Shown here: in pieces, positions 1-13,200 of the stretch
How the letters are laid out: each line of letters opens with the position of its first letter
How positions within the stretch are numbered: position 1 is the stretch's first letter
DNA from: Rhodospirillum sp047263945
GTDB lineage: Bacteria > Pseudomonadota > Alphaproteobacteria > Rhodospirillales > Rhodospirillaceae
Length of the DNA stretch: 64,000 nt
Assembly (NCBI RefSeq): GCF_047263945.1
Contig: NZ_JBLAVB010000006.1
Location: 124,001-188,000, forward strand
Reading direction: 5' to 3'
Program-made: the position numbers and the translations under genes
Notes under the pieces: generated by a model
What the model saw: only the letters and a program-made list of their open reading frames with translations
The model's database searches: none
What the model was told of the DNA's origin: nothing

Positions 1-1
1 A

Positions 2-1297
2 CTGAACGCGCCGGAGTCCGATCGGGTGGTCGCTCTGCGCGGCGGAAACCGATGGGTCCACGAAACACGGTCGGCACGGCTGGAGTCCTCTCAGGATCCC
101 CTGGTCTTTGACACGGAGCGCGCCTGCGTTCTGACCGGCGGCATGTCGGAGATCGGACTGGGCTTCGCACAGCGGCTGAACGCGCTGGGTGTGCGTAAGA
201 TCGCCCTTATCGACGTCGCCGACCCGACCTCCCCGCCACCACCCGGCCTCGCCGACGTCACGGCAAGCCTTTCCGCCGATGGTGGCGAGGTCCTGACGAT
301 GTGGCTGGACGAAGGCTTCGGTGGACTGCGCGCCGCGTTCGAGACCATCCGGAACCGTTTCGATGGTGTCGGCGCCGTGATCCATGTCGCCGAGATGAAC
401 CGGCCACGCCCACCGCGACGGATCAAGGATATCGACCCAACGACGCTGGGTCGGGAATGGGAGGATGTGGAGAAGACCTTCAACGCCCTTTCCTCCGCGC
501 TGGTCGACCGCAACGAAACCGCCTGTCTGGTGATGTCGTCCCTGGCGGCGGACATCGGCGGGCCTGGCCGGGTCATCGACGCCGCCATCGCCAACGCGGT
601 GGATGCCTTTGCCTTGCGCCTCGGCTGGAGCGTGCTGAACTGGGACCAGTGCGTGGCGGAGGAGACGGCGCGAACATCCTCCACCGCCATCACCCCGGGC
701 GAGGCCGCCGATCTGTTCGAACGCGCACTGCGACAAATGCCGGGCGCGCGTGTCGTCATCGCCACCAACGATCCCTCCAGCCGTCTGGCCGCCCATCGCG
801 AAGGCCAGCGCCAACAGGCGGAGGGCGAAGCCGCCCCAACCAACCAGTCCCCCGCCCGCCCCGCCGCCGCCAAGGGCCACCGCCGCCCCGACCTGCCGGT
901 CGCCCATCTCGCCCCACGAACCGACGAGGAACGGACGGTCGCGGCCTTGTGGGAGGAGGTGCTGGGCATCGACGGCATTGGCGTGAACGACAACTTCTTC
1001 GACCTGGGCGGCCATTCTCTGCTCGCCGCGCAATTGGTGTCGCGGCTGCGCCAGAGCTTCCGGGTGGAGATGGAGTTGGACGCCCTGTTTACCACCCCGA
1101 CCATCGTTCAACTCACCGAATCCCTGATCGAAAAGCGGGTGGACACCGAGATCGGCGCCGAGACTCGATCCGGAGCGGGTGAAAACCTGTCCGCCCTACT
1201 CGACCAAATCGAGTCGATGTCGGAGGAGGAGGTGGCCGCCCTCTTGGCCAGCGGCGAGTTGCCCCCGGAGTTGTTGAGCGGAGGCGACCCAAAATGA
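2..1297 (+). CDS. Polyketide synthase C-terminus (KR-like domain + carrier protein), 5' end outside window
   Basis: This is the 3' end of a modular PKS gene; the frame is open to the left edge, so the start lies outside the window. The visible protein begins with the short segment (ALRGGNRWV) that precedes many PKS ketoreductase domains. A Rossmann-type KR follows (LTGGMSEIG, then SSLAADIGG), and then a carrier domain with the phosphopantetheine serine in DLGGHSLLAAQL, near nt 1000-1030. A short acidic tail (SMSEEEVAALL) could act as a docking segment. The KR looks catalytically dead: the active-site Tyr aligns with Asp in GRVIDAAIANAV, the following Asn is displaced, and the nucleotide-binding motif is degraded. 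The stop overlaps the next start as ATGA, so translation is coupled to the NRPS. Role: load and hand over a ketide or acyl-ketide starter to NRPS module 1 (inference). Substrate and upstream domains cannot be known from here. Confidence 0.88.
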   Translation: MNAPESDRVVALRGGNRWVHETRSARLESSQDPLVFDTERACVLTGGMSEIGLGFAQRLNALGVRKIALIDVADPTSPPPPGLADVTASLSADGGEVLTMWLDEGFGGLRAAFETIRNRFDGVGAVIHVAEMNRPRPPRRIKDIDPTTLGREWEDVEKTFNALSSALVDRNETACLVMSSLAADIGGPGRVIDAAIANAVDAFALRLGWSVLNWDQCVAEETARTSSTAITPGEAADLFERALRQMPGARVVIATNDPSSRLAAHREGQRQQAEGEAAPTNQSPARPAAAKGHRRPDLPVAHLAPRTDEERTVAALWEEVLGIDGIGVNDNFFDLGGHSLLAAQLVSRLRQSFRVEMELDALFTTPTIVQLTESLIEKRVDTEIGAETRSGAGENLSALLDQIESMSEEEVAALLASGELPPELLSGGDPK

Positions 1298-4200
1298 GCC
1301 GCGAGACCGACACTGGCCTGGACATGGCCACCGACCTGGGGGCCGAATTGGCCGATCGCATGGCTTCCCTCTCCTCGGCCAAGCGCGCGCTGCTCGCCAA
1401 GCTGCGGCAGGCGGCCCCGGCCTCGCCCACCGCGAAGGACCAGGACCGCATCCCCGCCCGCCCGCCGGGCGAGGCACCGCCACTATCCTACGCCCAACAA
1501 CGGCTATGGGTCCTCGACCAGTTGGAAGGGCCGGGGTCGGTCTACAACATGCCGAACGCGGTGCGGCTCGACGGGCCGCTGGACCGCGAAGCACTGGCGG
1601 CAGCGTTCAACGAGGTGGTCCGCCGCCACGAGGCGTTGCGCACCAATTTCGTCGCGCGCGACGGCGAACCGGTACAGATCATCCACGATCCGGCCCCCTT
1701 CGACCTGCCGCTGGTCGACATCGGCGCGCTGCCAGAGACCGCACGCGACGCGGCGTTGAGCGAACTGGCGGCGCGCGAGGCCCGGCGGCCCTTCGACCTG
1801 CGGGCCGACCGATTGCTGCGGCTGACGCTGGCACGACTTGGCGACGACCGGCACGTGCTGCTGATCAACATCCATCATATCGTGTCGGACGGCTGGTCGA
1901 TCGGCAACGTTCTGCTGCGCGAGGTGACGGCGCTCTATGACGCCTTCTCGCGCGGTGCGCCCCCGCCGTTGCCGCCGCTGCCGATCCAGTACGCGGATTA
2001 CGCCTGCTGGCAACGCGACTGGCTGAAGGGCGCGCGGCTCGATGCCCAACTTTCCTATTGGCAGAGCAAGCTCGATGGCTTGCCGGAAGTGCTCACCCTG
2101 CCAACCGACCGGCCCCGCCCACGAATGCAGACTTTCAACGGCCGCGTCCATTACTTCACCCTGCCCGCCGATCTGTTGACGCGGCTGAAGGCGCTGAGCC
2201 AGACCGGTGGGGCCACCCTGTTTATGACGCTGCTGGCGGGATATGGCGCGCTGCTCGGCCGCTACGCCGGACAGGCCACAGTCGCCGTCGGAACCCCCGT
2301 CGCCAACCGCCGCCGGGAGGAGGTTGAGGGGCTGATCGGCTTCTTCGTCAACACGCTGGTGATGCGCCTGGATCTGGGCGAGGGACTGGATGGGGGGCTG
2401 GGCGGGCATGACCTGCTGGCCCAGGTCCGGCGGACCTGCCTGGACGCCTTCCGCCACCAGGACGTGCCGTTCGAACGACTGGTCGAGGCGCTGCACCCCG
2501 ACCGCAACCTCAGCTTCTCACCGCTGTTCCAGGCGATGTTCATCCTGCAAAACCAGAACGCCCCGACCACGGGTTTGCGCATCGGGGATCTGCGAATGGC
2601 GATGATCCCGCAGGACACCGGCGCGTCGATGTTCGACCTGACGCTGAAGCTGGAGGAAAGCGAGGGCGGCCTGTCGGGCGAGCTGGAATACAACACCGAC
2701 CTGTTCGACGAGGCGACCATCGCGCGCTTCGCCCGGCGTTACGCCACCCTGCTGTCGGCCCTGGTCGAGACCCCGGACGCACCGGTGGCCACATTGCCGC
2801 TGCTCGACGCCGAGGAGCGGCAAGCCTTGCTGGCCGACATCGACGCCAGCGACCGCGCCCATACCGCCGACGCGACACTGCCGGCGCTGTTCGCACGACA
2901 AGCCGCAAGCCATCCGGATCGCATCGCGATCACCCAGGACGATCAATCGCTGACCTATGGCGCGCTGAACCGGCGCGCGGAGCAGCTGGCCGCCCATCTG
3001 ATGGCCAATGGCGTGGGACCGGAAACGCTGGTCGGCGTCTGCCTCGACCGCTCCATCGCCATGGTCGTCGGCCTGCTCGGCATCCTCAAGGCGGGAGCGG
3101 CCTATGTGCCGCTCGACCCAGCTTTCCCCGACGCGCGGCTGGCCCATATGGTCGGCCATTCCGGCCTGTCGCTGCTGCTGATCGGGCGGGCGACCGAGGA
3201 TCTGGGATTTGACCCGGCGGTGCCGCGCCTCAACCTGGACCGCGATTGGGAGGCCATCGCCGCCACGCCGCTTCGCGCGCCGATGGCTGTGGCCCCGGAT
3301 AGCCTCGCCTACGTCATCTATACATCCGGGTCCACCGGCACGCCGAAGGGCGTGCAGATCGCGCATGGGGCGCTGGCGAACTTCTTGCTGTCGATGGCCG
3401 AGGAACCGGGGCTCGGCCCCGACGACTCCCTACTTGCGGTGACGACCATCTCCTTCGATATCGCCGGGCTGGAGCTCTATCTGCCGCTGATCACCGGCGC
3501 ACGGGTCACGCTGGCGTCGCGCGAGACCGCCGCCGACGGCTTCGCGCTGCGTCGGCTGGTGGAGGAGACCGCGCCGACCACCCTGCAAGCCACCCCGGCG
3601 ACCTGGCGCCTGCTGCTGGCCGCCGACTGGCGCGGCCCGATGCCTGCGCGCCTGTTCTGCGGCGGCGAGACGCTGTCGGGGGAGCTGGCCGCCCGCCTGC
3701 TGGCGACCGGGGCGAAGCTGTGGAACCTCTACGGCCCAACGGAGACGACGATCTGGTCCACCGTATCACGCGTGCTGGGGCCGGACGACGGCCAAGCGAC
3801 CGACGACGCCAAGCAATCCATCGGCCACGCGATCGCCAACACCCGGCTCTACATCGCCGAGAACGATGGGGAGCTCGCCCCCGCCGGTCTCCCGGGGGAA
3901 TTGCTGATCGGCGGCGACGGTCTGGCGCGCGGCTACCGAAACCAGCCAGCGATGACCGCCGAACGCTTCCTCCCCGACCCTTTCGCCGGAAGGCCGGGGG
4001 CGCGGCTCTACCGCACCGGAGACCTGACCCGCCTGCTGTCGGACGGACGGATCGGGTTCCTCGGGCGGATCGATCATCAGGTCAAGATTCGCGGCTTCCG
4101 CATCGAGCTGGGCGAGATCGAAGCGGTGCTCGACCGTCATCCCGGCGTGCGCGCCGACGTGGTGGTCTGCCGCGAGGACCAGCCGAACCGTCAGCAGCTC

Positions 4201-7200
4201 GTCGCCTATTTCGAGCTGGATCCCGACTGGGCTCCCGAGCAGGCGCCGGAAGCGGCCCAGATTGACAAGTGGCAGGCGGTGTGGGACGAGAATTACCGCG
4301 CGCCCAACGGGAGCGAGCCGGAGGCGGAGACGGAATCCGACGATTTCGACCTGCGCGGCTGGCAGAGCAGCTACAGCGGCGAACCGATCCCCGCGCCCGA
4401 GATGCGCGAATGGGTGGACAACACCGTCGCCCGCATCCTGGCGCTGCGCCCCGACCGCGTCCTGGAGATCGGCTGCGGCACCGGCCTGCTGCTGACCCGC
4501 ATCGCCCCGAAGGTTTCCGAGTATGTCGGCGTGGACTTCTCCGGCTCGGTGCTGGAGACGCTGGCGGCGCGCGTCCGGGCGCGCGGGCTGACCCAGGTGC
4601 GGCTGCTCAAGCGGCAGGCGCGCGAGGTGGGCGTCGGGCTGGAGCGCGTCTTCGACACGGTGGTCGTCAACTCGGTCTCCCAATATTTCCCCGACCTGGA
4701 TTATTTCCTGGAGGTATTGGAGGCCGCCGTCGACATCGTGAAGGATGGCGGGCGCATTTTCCTGGGCGACCTGCGCGTTCTCCCGCTACTGGAACTTCAG
4801 CACGCTTCCGTCCAGTTCCATCAGGCCGAAGACTCTTGCGACGGCGTGGAGCTGCGCCACCGGGTCGCCGATCTGGTCGAGGGCGAAGAGGAACTGCTGA
4901 TCGACCCCGCACTGTTTGCGACGCTGCGCACGCGTTTCCCGCGTGTTGCCGGGGTGCGGATTCAGATCAAGCGCGGAACCGCGGGCAACGAAATGACCCG
5001 CTTCCGATGCGACGTGACGCTGCGCATCGGCACCGCCGAGCCCGACGTGCTGGTGGACACGCTTCTGGACGCGTCGGCGGATCCCTCATGGGCGGAGTCC
5101 TCGTGGCAGGAATTGCGCGAGACCGTGACGCGACGGGCGGCGCTTCCCGGTGCTTTCGCGCTGCGAAACCTGCGCAACCAACGTTTGGACGAAGACATGC
5201 GGGCGTTGGCCTGGCTGCGCACGTCCACCGGCCCGGCAACGGTCGGCGCACTGCGCCAAAGCTTGGCCGATATCCCCGCCGCCGGGCACGCCGCCGGGCA
5301 CGCCGTCGGCATCGAGCCGGAACGGTTGTGGGAGTTGGGGCAGGAGTTGGGCCTCGCGGTGTCCTGCGGCTGGTCGGCCGGTCAGGCGCCAGACCGCTTC
5401 GACGCGATTTTCCAGGCGGGCGCGGATGCGGATCTCGACGACGGCATTCCACTTCCGCTCGGTGAGACGGCAGCGAACCGCCCGTTCGCCAACGATCCGG
5501 CGCGGGGGGGGCGGGTGCGCGCTCTGGTCGCCGATCTGCGGCAACGGATGGCGGCGCGGCTGCCCGACTATATGGTGCCCTCCGCCTTCGTCTGCCTCGA
5601 CCGGCTGCCGCTAACCCCCAACGGCAAGATCGACCGGCGCGCCCTGCCCGCCCCCGTCGGCCTCGCCGCCGAAGAGAGTTACGAAGCGCCGCGCACCCCT
5701 GACGAGGAAAAGCTGGCGGCGATCTGGGCCGCTGTGCTGGGCGTCGAGCGGGTCGGCGCCACCGATAACTTCTTCCATCTCGGCGGTCATTCTCTGCTGG
5801 CCATTCAAGTGGTGTCCCGGATCCGCGAAGCATGGGCGGTCGAGCTGCCGATCAAGGCGCTGTTCGACACGCCCACCGTGCGCACGCTGGCCGAGCGACT
5901 GACCGGAACCGCGCCCGCTGGCCTGCCGCCGCCGGTCCGCGCGCTGACGCCCGAGGAACGCGCGGCAGCACCGCTATCCTTCGCCCAACAGCGGCTGTGG
6001 TTCCTCGACCGGCTGGAGGGGCGCAGCCTCGCCTATCACATCGCCGGCGCCATCCGCATTTCGGGGCCGCTCGACGTCGCGGCGCTGGGGCGGGTCATCG
6101 CGGAGATCGCGCGGCGCCATGACGCGCTGCGCACCACTTTCCCCGATCGCGATGGCGCGCCGGTCCAGGCGGTCGCCGCTCCCGAAGCGGACGGGCTGCG
6201 CGTGGTGGCGCTGGATGGGCTGCCGATGCACGCCCGCGACGCCGAACTGCATCGCCGTCTGGCCGAGGAGAGCGACCGCCCGTTCGATCTGGCCCGCGAC
6301 CGGCTCTACCGCGCCACCCTGCTGCGGCTGGGTCCGGACGAACATGTGCTGGCGGTCACGCTACACCATATCATCTCCGATCAGTGGTCGATCGGCGTGA
6401 TCTTCCAGGAGATGGCCGCCCTCTACCGCGCCTTCACCGCAGGGCTGCCGAGCCCGCTGCCGGACCTGCCTGTGCAATATGCCGATTACGCGATCTGGCA
6501 GCGGCATTGGCTGAGCGGCGAGGTACTAGACGCGCAATTGCGCTTCTGGACGGACCGTCTGTCGGGCGCGCCCGCCGTGCTGGAGCTGCCCTTCGACCGG
6601 CCGCGCCCCGCCATGCGTCAGCACCACGGCCGTATCCACAGCTTCCGGCTCGACGAGGCGCTGACCGCGCGGGTCCGTCGGCTGAGCCAGAGCGCCGACG
6701 CCACGCCTTTCATGACGCTGCTGGCCGGCTTCGGTATCCTGCTGGCGCGGTTGAGCGGGTCCGACGATCTGGTGGTGGGATCCCCCATCGCCAACCGGGG
6801 CCAGCGCGAACTTGAGGCCCTGGTCGGCTTCTTCGTCAACACGCTGCCGCTGCGCCTCGACCTCAGCGGTCAGCCGTCGGTGCGCGAGGTGTTGTCGCGG
6901 GTGCGGCGCACGGCGCTCGACGCCTACGACCATCAGGACGTGCCGTTCGAGAACATCGTCGAGACCCTTCAGCCCGAACGCAGCCTCGGCCACACGCCGA
7001 TCTTCCAGGTCATGTTCGTGCTGCAAAACGCACCGATGGCCGATCTGGAGATGGCCGACCTGACGCTCGGCACGGTCGAGCCCGACGCGGTGTCCGCCAA
7101 GTTCGACCTGACCCTGTCGCTGGAAGAGCGCGGCGAAAGATTCGAGGGCGTCGTCGAATACGACACCGATCTGTTCGACGACGTGACCGTGGCGGCGCTG

Positions 7201-10200
7201 ACCGACCAGTATCGCCGTTTGCTTGACGGCATGGCGGCGCGACCGGACGCGACCCTGTCAGACCTGCCGCTGCTTGACGAAGCCCAGCGCCGTGCGGTCC
7301 TGGTCGATTGGAACGCCAGCACCGCGCCCACCCCGCTGGACTGCGCCATCCATCACCTGTTCGAGCGGCAGGCGGCGCTGACCCCCGACCGACCGGCGCT
7401 GGTCCATGGCGACGCGGTGCTGAGCTACGGCGCGCTGAACCGGCTCGCCAACCGCGTGGCGCACCGGCTGATCGCGCTGGGCGTCGAACCGGACCTGCCG
7501 GTGGCGCTGCATCTGGAGCCATCGCTCGATCTGCTGGTCGGGCTGCTGGGCATCCTGAAGGCCGGCGGCGCCTATGTGCCGCTGGTGCCGCAAACCCCAC
7601 CCGACCGGCTGGCCTACATCCTGGAGGAGACCGGGGTGACGCTGGCGCTGAGCGAACCGGTGCTGGCCGACAATCTGCCCGCCGGGGTGGCGGCTGTCCA
7701 CATGGTTGAAGACCTGCGGGCGGCGGGCGTGGCGGAGACCAATCCGAACCGCGTGATCCCCACCGACAGCCTCGCCTACATCATCCACACCTCCGGCTCG
7801 ACCGGGCGGCCGAAAGGGGTACAGGTCAGCCACGCCAACATCGTCCATTCCACCCAGGCCCGGCTGGCGCGCTACGCCGAACCGGTCACAGCCATGTTGC
7901 TGTTGCAGCCGCTGGGCTTCGACGTCGCCTCCGGTTGCCTGTTCTGGACGCTATGCCAGGGCGGCCGCCTCCATCTGGAACCGACCGATCTGGCGCAGGA
8001 TCCCCACCAACTACTCAACCGGATGGAGCGGGCGGGGGCCTCGCATCTGGTCATCGTGCCGCTGCCCTACCTGCCGCTGCTGGATGCGGCGGGACCGGGA
8101 CAGCTGGCCTCGCTGCGCACGGTCATCATGGGCGGCGAATCCATGCCGGTGGAGCTGGTCGCCCGTCATGGCGAGCGCCTGCCCGCAACCGCACTGATCA
8201 ATGAATACGGCCCGACCGAGACCACCGTCTGGGCCAGCCATTTCCAGGTGAAGCCGGAGGAGTGCCGCGCTGTCATCCCGATCGGGCGACCGACGCCACA
8301 CTGTCAGCTTTACTGCCTGGACGAGGCGATGGCGCCGCAGCCCGACGGCGTGGCCGGTGATCTGCTGATCGGCGGGCCTCAGGTGGCGCGCGGCTACCTC
8401 GCCCACCCCGCGATGACGGCGGAGAAGTTCATCCCCGACCCCTTCTCCCCCACCCCCGGCGCCCGGCTCTATCGCAGCGGCGACCGCGCGCGGCGGCGCC
8501 GTGACGGGGAACTGGAATTCCTCGGCCGCGACGACCAGCAGGTCAAGATTCGCGGCTTCCGCATCGAGCCGGGGGAGATCGCCGCCGTGCTCACCAGCCA
8601 CCCCGCCATCGCCGACGCCGTGGTGGTCGCCGACACGCCCGCCGGGCGGGCGGGCGGATCGAAGCGGCTGGTCGCCTATCTGGTCGCGTCCGACGAAGGC
8701 GCGGCGCCGGACGGCAGGGCCTTGCGCGGCTATCTGGCGGACCGGCTGCCTGACTATATGATTCCCGCCGCCTTCGTAACGCTGGACGCCTTTCCACTGA
8801 CCCAGAACGGGAAACTCGACCACCGGAGCCTGCCCGCTCCCGACGCGGAGGCCTGCGAGACCGCCTACGCGCCGCCGCGCACCCCCACCGAGACCTTGCT
8901 CGCAGGCATCTGGCAAGAGGTGCTCGGGCTGCCGCAAGTCGGCATTCACGACAATTTCTTCAGCCTGGGCGGCGATTCCATCCTCAGCATCCAGATCGCC
9001 AACCGCGCCGGTCGCGCCGGATTCGGCATCAGCGTCCGCCAATTGTTTCAGCACCAGACCATCGCCGAGCTGGCACGGGTCACACCGGAACAGGCTGCGG
9101 TCGTGGCCGAGCAAGGCATGGTGAGCGGCCCGGTGGAGGCAACCCCGGTGCTCCGCTGGTTCTATACCGACCTGCCGCCCCAGCCCTGGCATTTCAACCA
9201 GTCGGTCCTGCTGGAGATCGCGTCCGGTCTCGACCCCCGCCATGTCGAAACGGCGGTCCACCATCTGCTGACCCACCATGACATGCTGCGCGCCCGCTTC
9301 ACCGGGGACCGGGGAACGGTGCCGCGCGTCGAGATCGCCGACAGCGTGGAGACCATCCCCTTCACCCAGCACGACCTCTCCACCCTGCCGACGGAGGAGC
9401 GCGCGGCGGCACTGCGGACCGAAGCCGAGCGCTTGCAGACGGGGCTGGACCTGACGCGCGGGCCGCTGCTGCGCGCGGCATTGTTCCGCATGGGCGACGA
9501 CCGGACCGACCGACTGCTGTTGGTCATCCACCATTTCGTGGTCGATGGCGTGTCGCTGCGCATCCTGATCGGCGACCTTGCGGACGCGCTGGGCGCGCTG
9601 CGGCGGGGCGAGGCGATAACGTCGCCCGCCAAGACGACCTCCGTCCCGCATTGGGCGCGGCGCCTCGTCGAGTATGCCGGGCAACCGCGGGCGCTGGCCG
9701 AGCTGGATTATTGGCGGAAACAGGCGAGGGCGACCGCCGCCCCGTTGCCGCGCGACCACACCGCCGGACCGGAGGCCAACGGCGCGGCGTCCGCAGAGCA
9801 AGTCACGGTGGCGCTCGCCCCCACCGTGACGCGGGCCCTGCTGCAAGACGTACCGCGCGTCTACCGCACCCAAATCAACGATGCGCTGCTGACAGCGCTG
9901 GTGCGCGCCTTCGCCCGCTGGACCGGCGATCGACACTTGCGCATCGTGCTGGAGGGTCATGGACGCGAAGCGCTGTTCTCTGACGTGGATCTGTCGCGCA
10001 CGGTCGGCTGGTTCACCGCCGCCTATCCCCTGCTGCTGTCCGACCGCGCCGGGGAGGACGTGGGCACCGCTCTGAAACGCGTCAAGGAGACGTTGCGCGC
10101 CGTGCCCAACCAGGGCATCGGCCACGGCATCCTGCGCCACCTGAGCCCGGATCCGGCGGTCCGCGCGGCGCTGGAAGGGGTGGAGCCGGAGGTCAGCTTC

Positions 10201-13200
10201 AACTATCTCGGCCGCTTCGAGCAGGGCGGCTGTGTTGGTGACGACGCCATCATCCTTGGCGAAGGCCGCGAGGACATCGGCCGCGACCAGAGCGACCTCG
10301 GCCGCCGCCGTTTCGTCTTGGAGATCAATGGCCTACTCCGTGACGACCGGATGGAGTTCCTGTGGACCTTCAGCCGCGACATGCACGACCGCCACACGGT
10401 AGAGGGGCTGGCCCAGCGTTTCCTGCACGAGCTGGAGGGCATCGTCCGCCATTGCGCCAGCGCCGGAGCGGGTCATTACACCGCCTCCGACTTCCCGCTG
10501 GCCGGACTAAACCAGACGGCGCTGGACAGCCTGTCCGCCCACTGGGGCGACGCGGTGGAGGACATCTATCCGCTGTCGCCGTTGCAACAGGGCATGATGT
10601 TCCACGCCCTCTACCAGCCGCGTTCCGGCGCTTACGTCATTCAACTGGCTGCACGGTTGGAGGGGGTCTTGCACCGCGACGCCTTCCGCCGCGCCTGGCG
10701 GCGCGTGCTGGAACGCCACCCCAGCCTGCGCACGCTGTTCCTGCCGGACCTCGCCGCCGACCCGGTGCAAGTCGTCCTGAACCGAGCCGAGTTGCCCTGG
10801 CAGGAGCTGGACTGGAGCGACACGCCCGATGATGACAGCCGACTAAACGATTTCCTGCGCGACGACCGGACCCGCGGCTACGCGCTCGACGCTGCCCCAC
10901 TGATGCGCTGCGCGCTGATCCGGCTGGGTGAGCGGTCCTGGCGCTTCGTCTGGAGCCACCACCATCTGCTGACCGACGGCTGGTGCCTGCCCATCCTGAT
11001 GCGCGAAGTGCTGCATTGGTACGGCGCCTTCGCGGCGGGCAGCGACGCCGACCTGCCCAGCCCGCCGCCCTACGGCCGTTACATCGCGTGGCTGGCCCGC
11101 CAGGACATGGCGAAGGCGGAAGCCTTCTGGCGCGAGACCTTGCGCGGCTTTGACGCCCCCACGCCGCTGGCGGTCGACCGTCCCGCGAAGCCCACCCCGG
11201 CAGGCGAAGAACAGGTTTCCGACATGCGGGAGGTCGCGCGCGACCTCCCGGAGGGCGTCAGCCACGCGCTGACCCGCTACGCCCAGAGCCGCCGCCTGAC
11301 ACTCAGCGTGCTGGTGCAGGGCGCCTGGGCTGTTCTGCTCGGTCGCTACGCACAGCGCGACGACGTGCTGTTCGGCACCACTGTGTCCGGCCGTCCGCCG
11401 GAGATCGCGGAGGTCGACCGCATGGTCGGCCTGTTCATCAACACCCTGCCGGTGCGCGTGCGCATCGACGCGGACCAGGGCGTCACCAGCTTCCTCGCCG
11501 CCCTTCAGGACGCGCAGATCACCCGTGACCTCTACGCCCACACGCCGCTGGTCGCCATCCACGGCTGGAGCGAGGTGGCGTCCCGCGACCCGCTGTTCGA
11601 AAGCGCGGTGGTGTTCGAGAATTATCCAGTCGGCGACGCCTTCGACGACACCGGTGACCTGACGGTCGGTGACGTGCGGCTGCTGGAACAAAACACCTTC
11701 CCGCTGACCCTGACCGCTGCCGGTGGCGCCCGCGTCTCGCTGAAGCTGTCCTACGACGCCGCCCGCTTCGACGACGCGACGGCGGCGCGGATCCTCGACC
11801 ATCTCGCCAACCTGCTGACCGGCCTGACCACGGCACCCGAAGCCAGCGTCGGCGCCTGGACCGCCAGGTCGCTGATCGACGCGGAGGAACGGCGGATCCT
11901 GGTCGAGACATGGAACGACACCCGCCGCGACGACATCGACCTGTCACGCACCCTACCCGACCGGTTCGAGGAACAGGTGCGGCGAACCCCGGATCGGGTC
12001 GCGGTCGCCTTCGGCGAGGCGCAGCTCACCTTTCGCGCGCTCAACCGGCGCGCCAACCGGCTTGCGCATCGGCTACGCGCAATGGGAGTGACGGCGGGGG
12101 CCATCGTCGGGCTATACGCCGAACGATCACTCGATATGCTGGTGGCGCTGCTCGCCATCCAGAAAGTGGGGGCGGCCTATCTACCGCTCGACCCTGCCTT
12201 CCCCGCCGACCGCATCGCCTTCATGCTGGAGGACGCCCAGGTCGCGGCCCTTCTGACCGAAACGCTGCGGCGCCCGGCCCTGCCGGACGTTTCAGCGCCG
12301 GTCCTGTGCCTGGACGGCGACGACGCGGCGACGACGGTCACCTTCCCCGCCACCGACCCGGTTCGTCCGGTGATCGACGGGCTGCCGGCCTATGTCCTTT
12401 ACACCTCCGGCTCGACCGGGCGGCCCAAGGGGGTGCTAGTCCCCCAACGCGGGCTGGTCAACTTCCTGGCCACCATGGCCGAGGCGCCAGGGCTGGAGGC
12501 CGACGACGCGCTGGTCGCGGTGACCACCATCTCCTTCGACATCGCCGGGCTGGAGCTGTATCTGCCCCTGCTTACCGGCGCGCGGCTGGAGCTGGCGAGC
12601 CGAGAGACCGCCTCCGACGGCTTCGCCCTCCTTGACCTGTTGGAGAGCCGCCAAGCCACCGTCCTGCAAGCAACCCCGGCGACCTGGCGGCTGTTACTCG
12701 ACGCCGGATGGCGCGGCGGGGCGATCACCAAGGCGCTGTGCGGCGGCGAGGCGCTGACCCGCGACCTCGCCACCCGGATGGCGGTCACCGGCGTCGCGAT
12801 CTGGAACCTCTACGGTCCGACCGAGACGACCATCTGGTCGAGCCGCCGCCTCGCCACCCCCGACACGCATGACGAGCCGTGCGAACCAATCGGCCATCCC
12901 ATCGCCAATACCACACTGTACATCGCCGACCGCGACCACGTGCCGCTGCCGACCGGCGTGCCCGGCGAGGTGCTGATCGGCGGCGACGGGCTGGCGATCG
13001 GCTACCTCGGACGGCCCGACCTGACGGCGGAACGCTTCATCCCCGATCCTTTCGCACGGCAGCCCGGCCAACGACTCTACCGCACCGGCGACCTCGCCCG
13101 GCATTGCGCGACTGACGGTGATTTGGTCTTCCTTGGCCGCATGGACCAGCAGGTGAAGCTGCGCGGCTTCCGCATCGAACTGGGCGAGATCGAAGCCGCG

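Noticed and set aside
91..1104. Long minus-strand frames opposite the PKS/NRPS genes (also 8011-10140, 31757-34429, 34469-36694)
   Set aside because: They are antisense shadows of very GC-rich coding sequence. Their translations are low-complexity and lack domains, and the plus-strand frames have clear domains or continuous operon structure.
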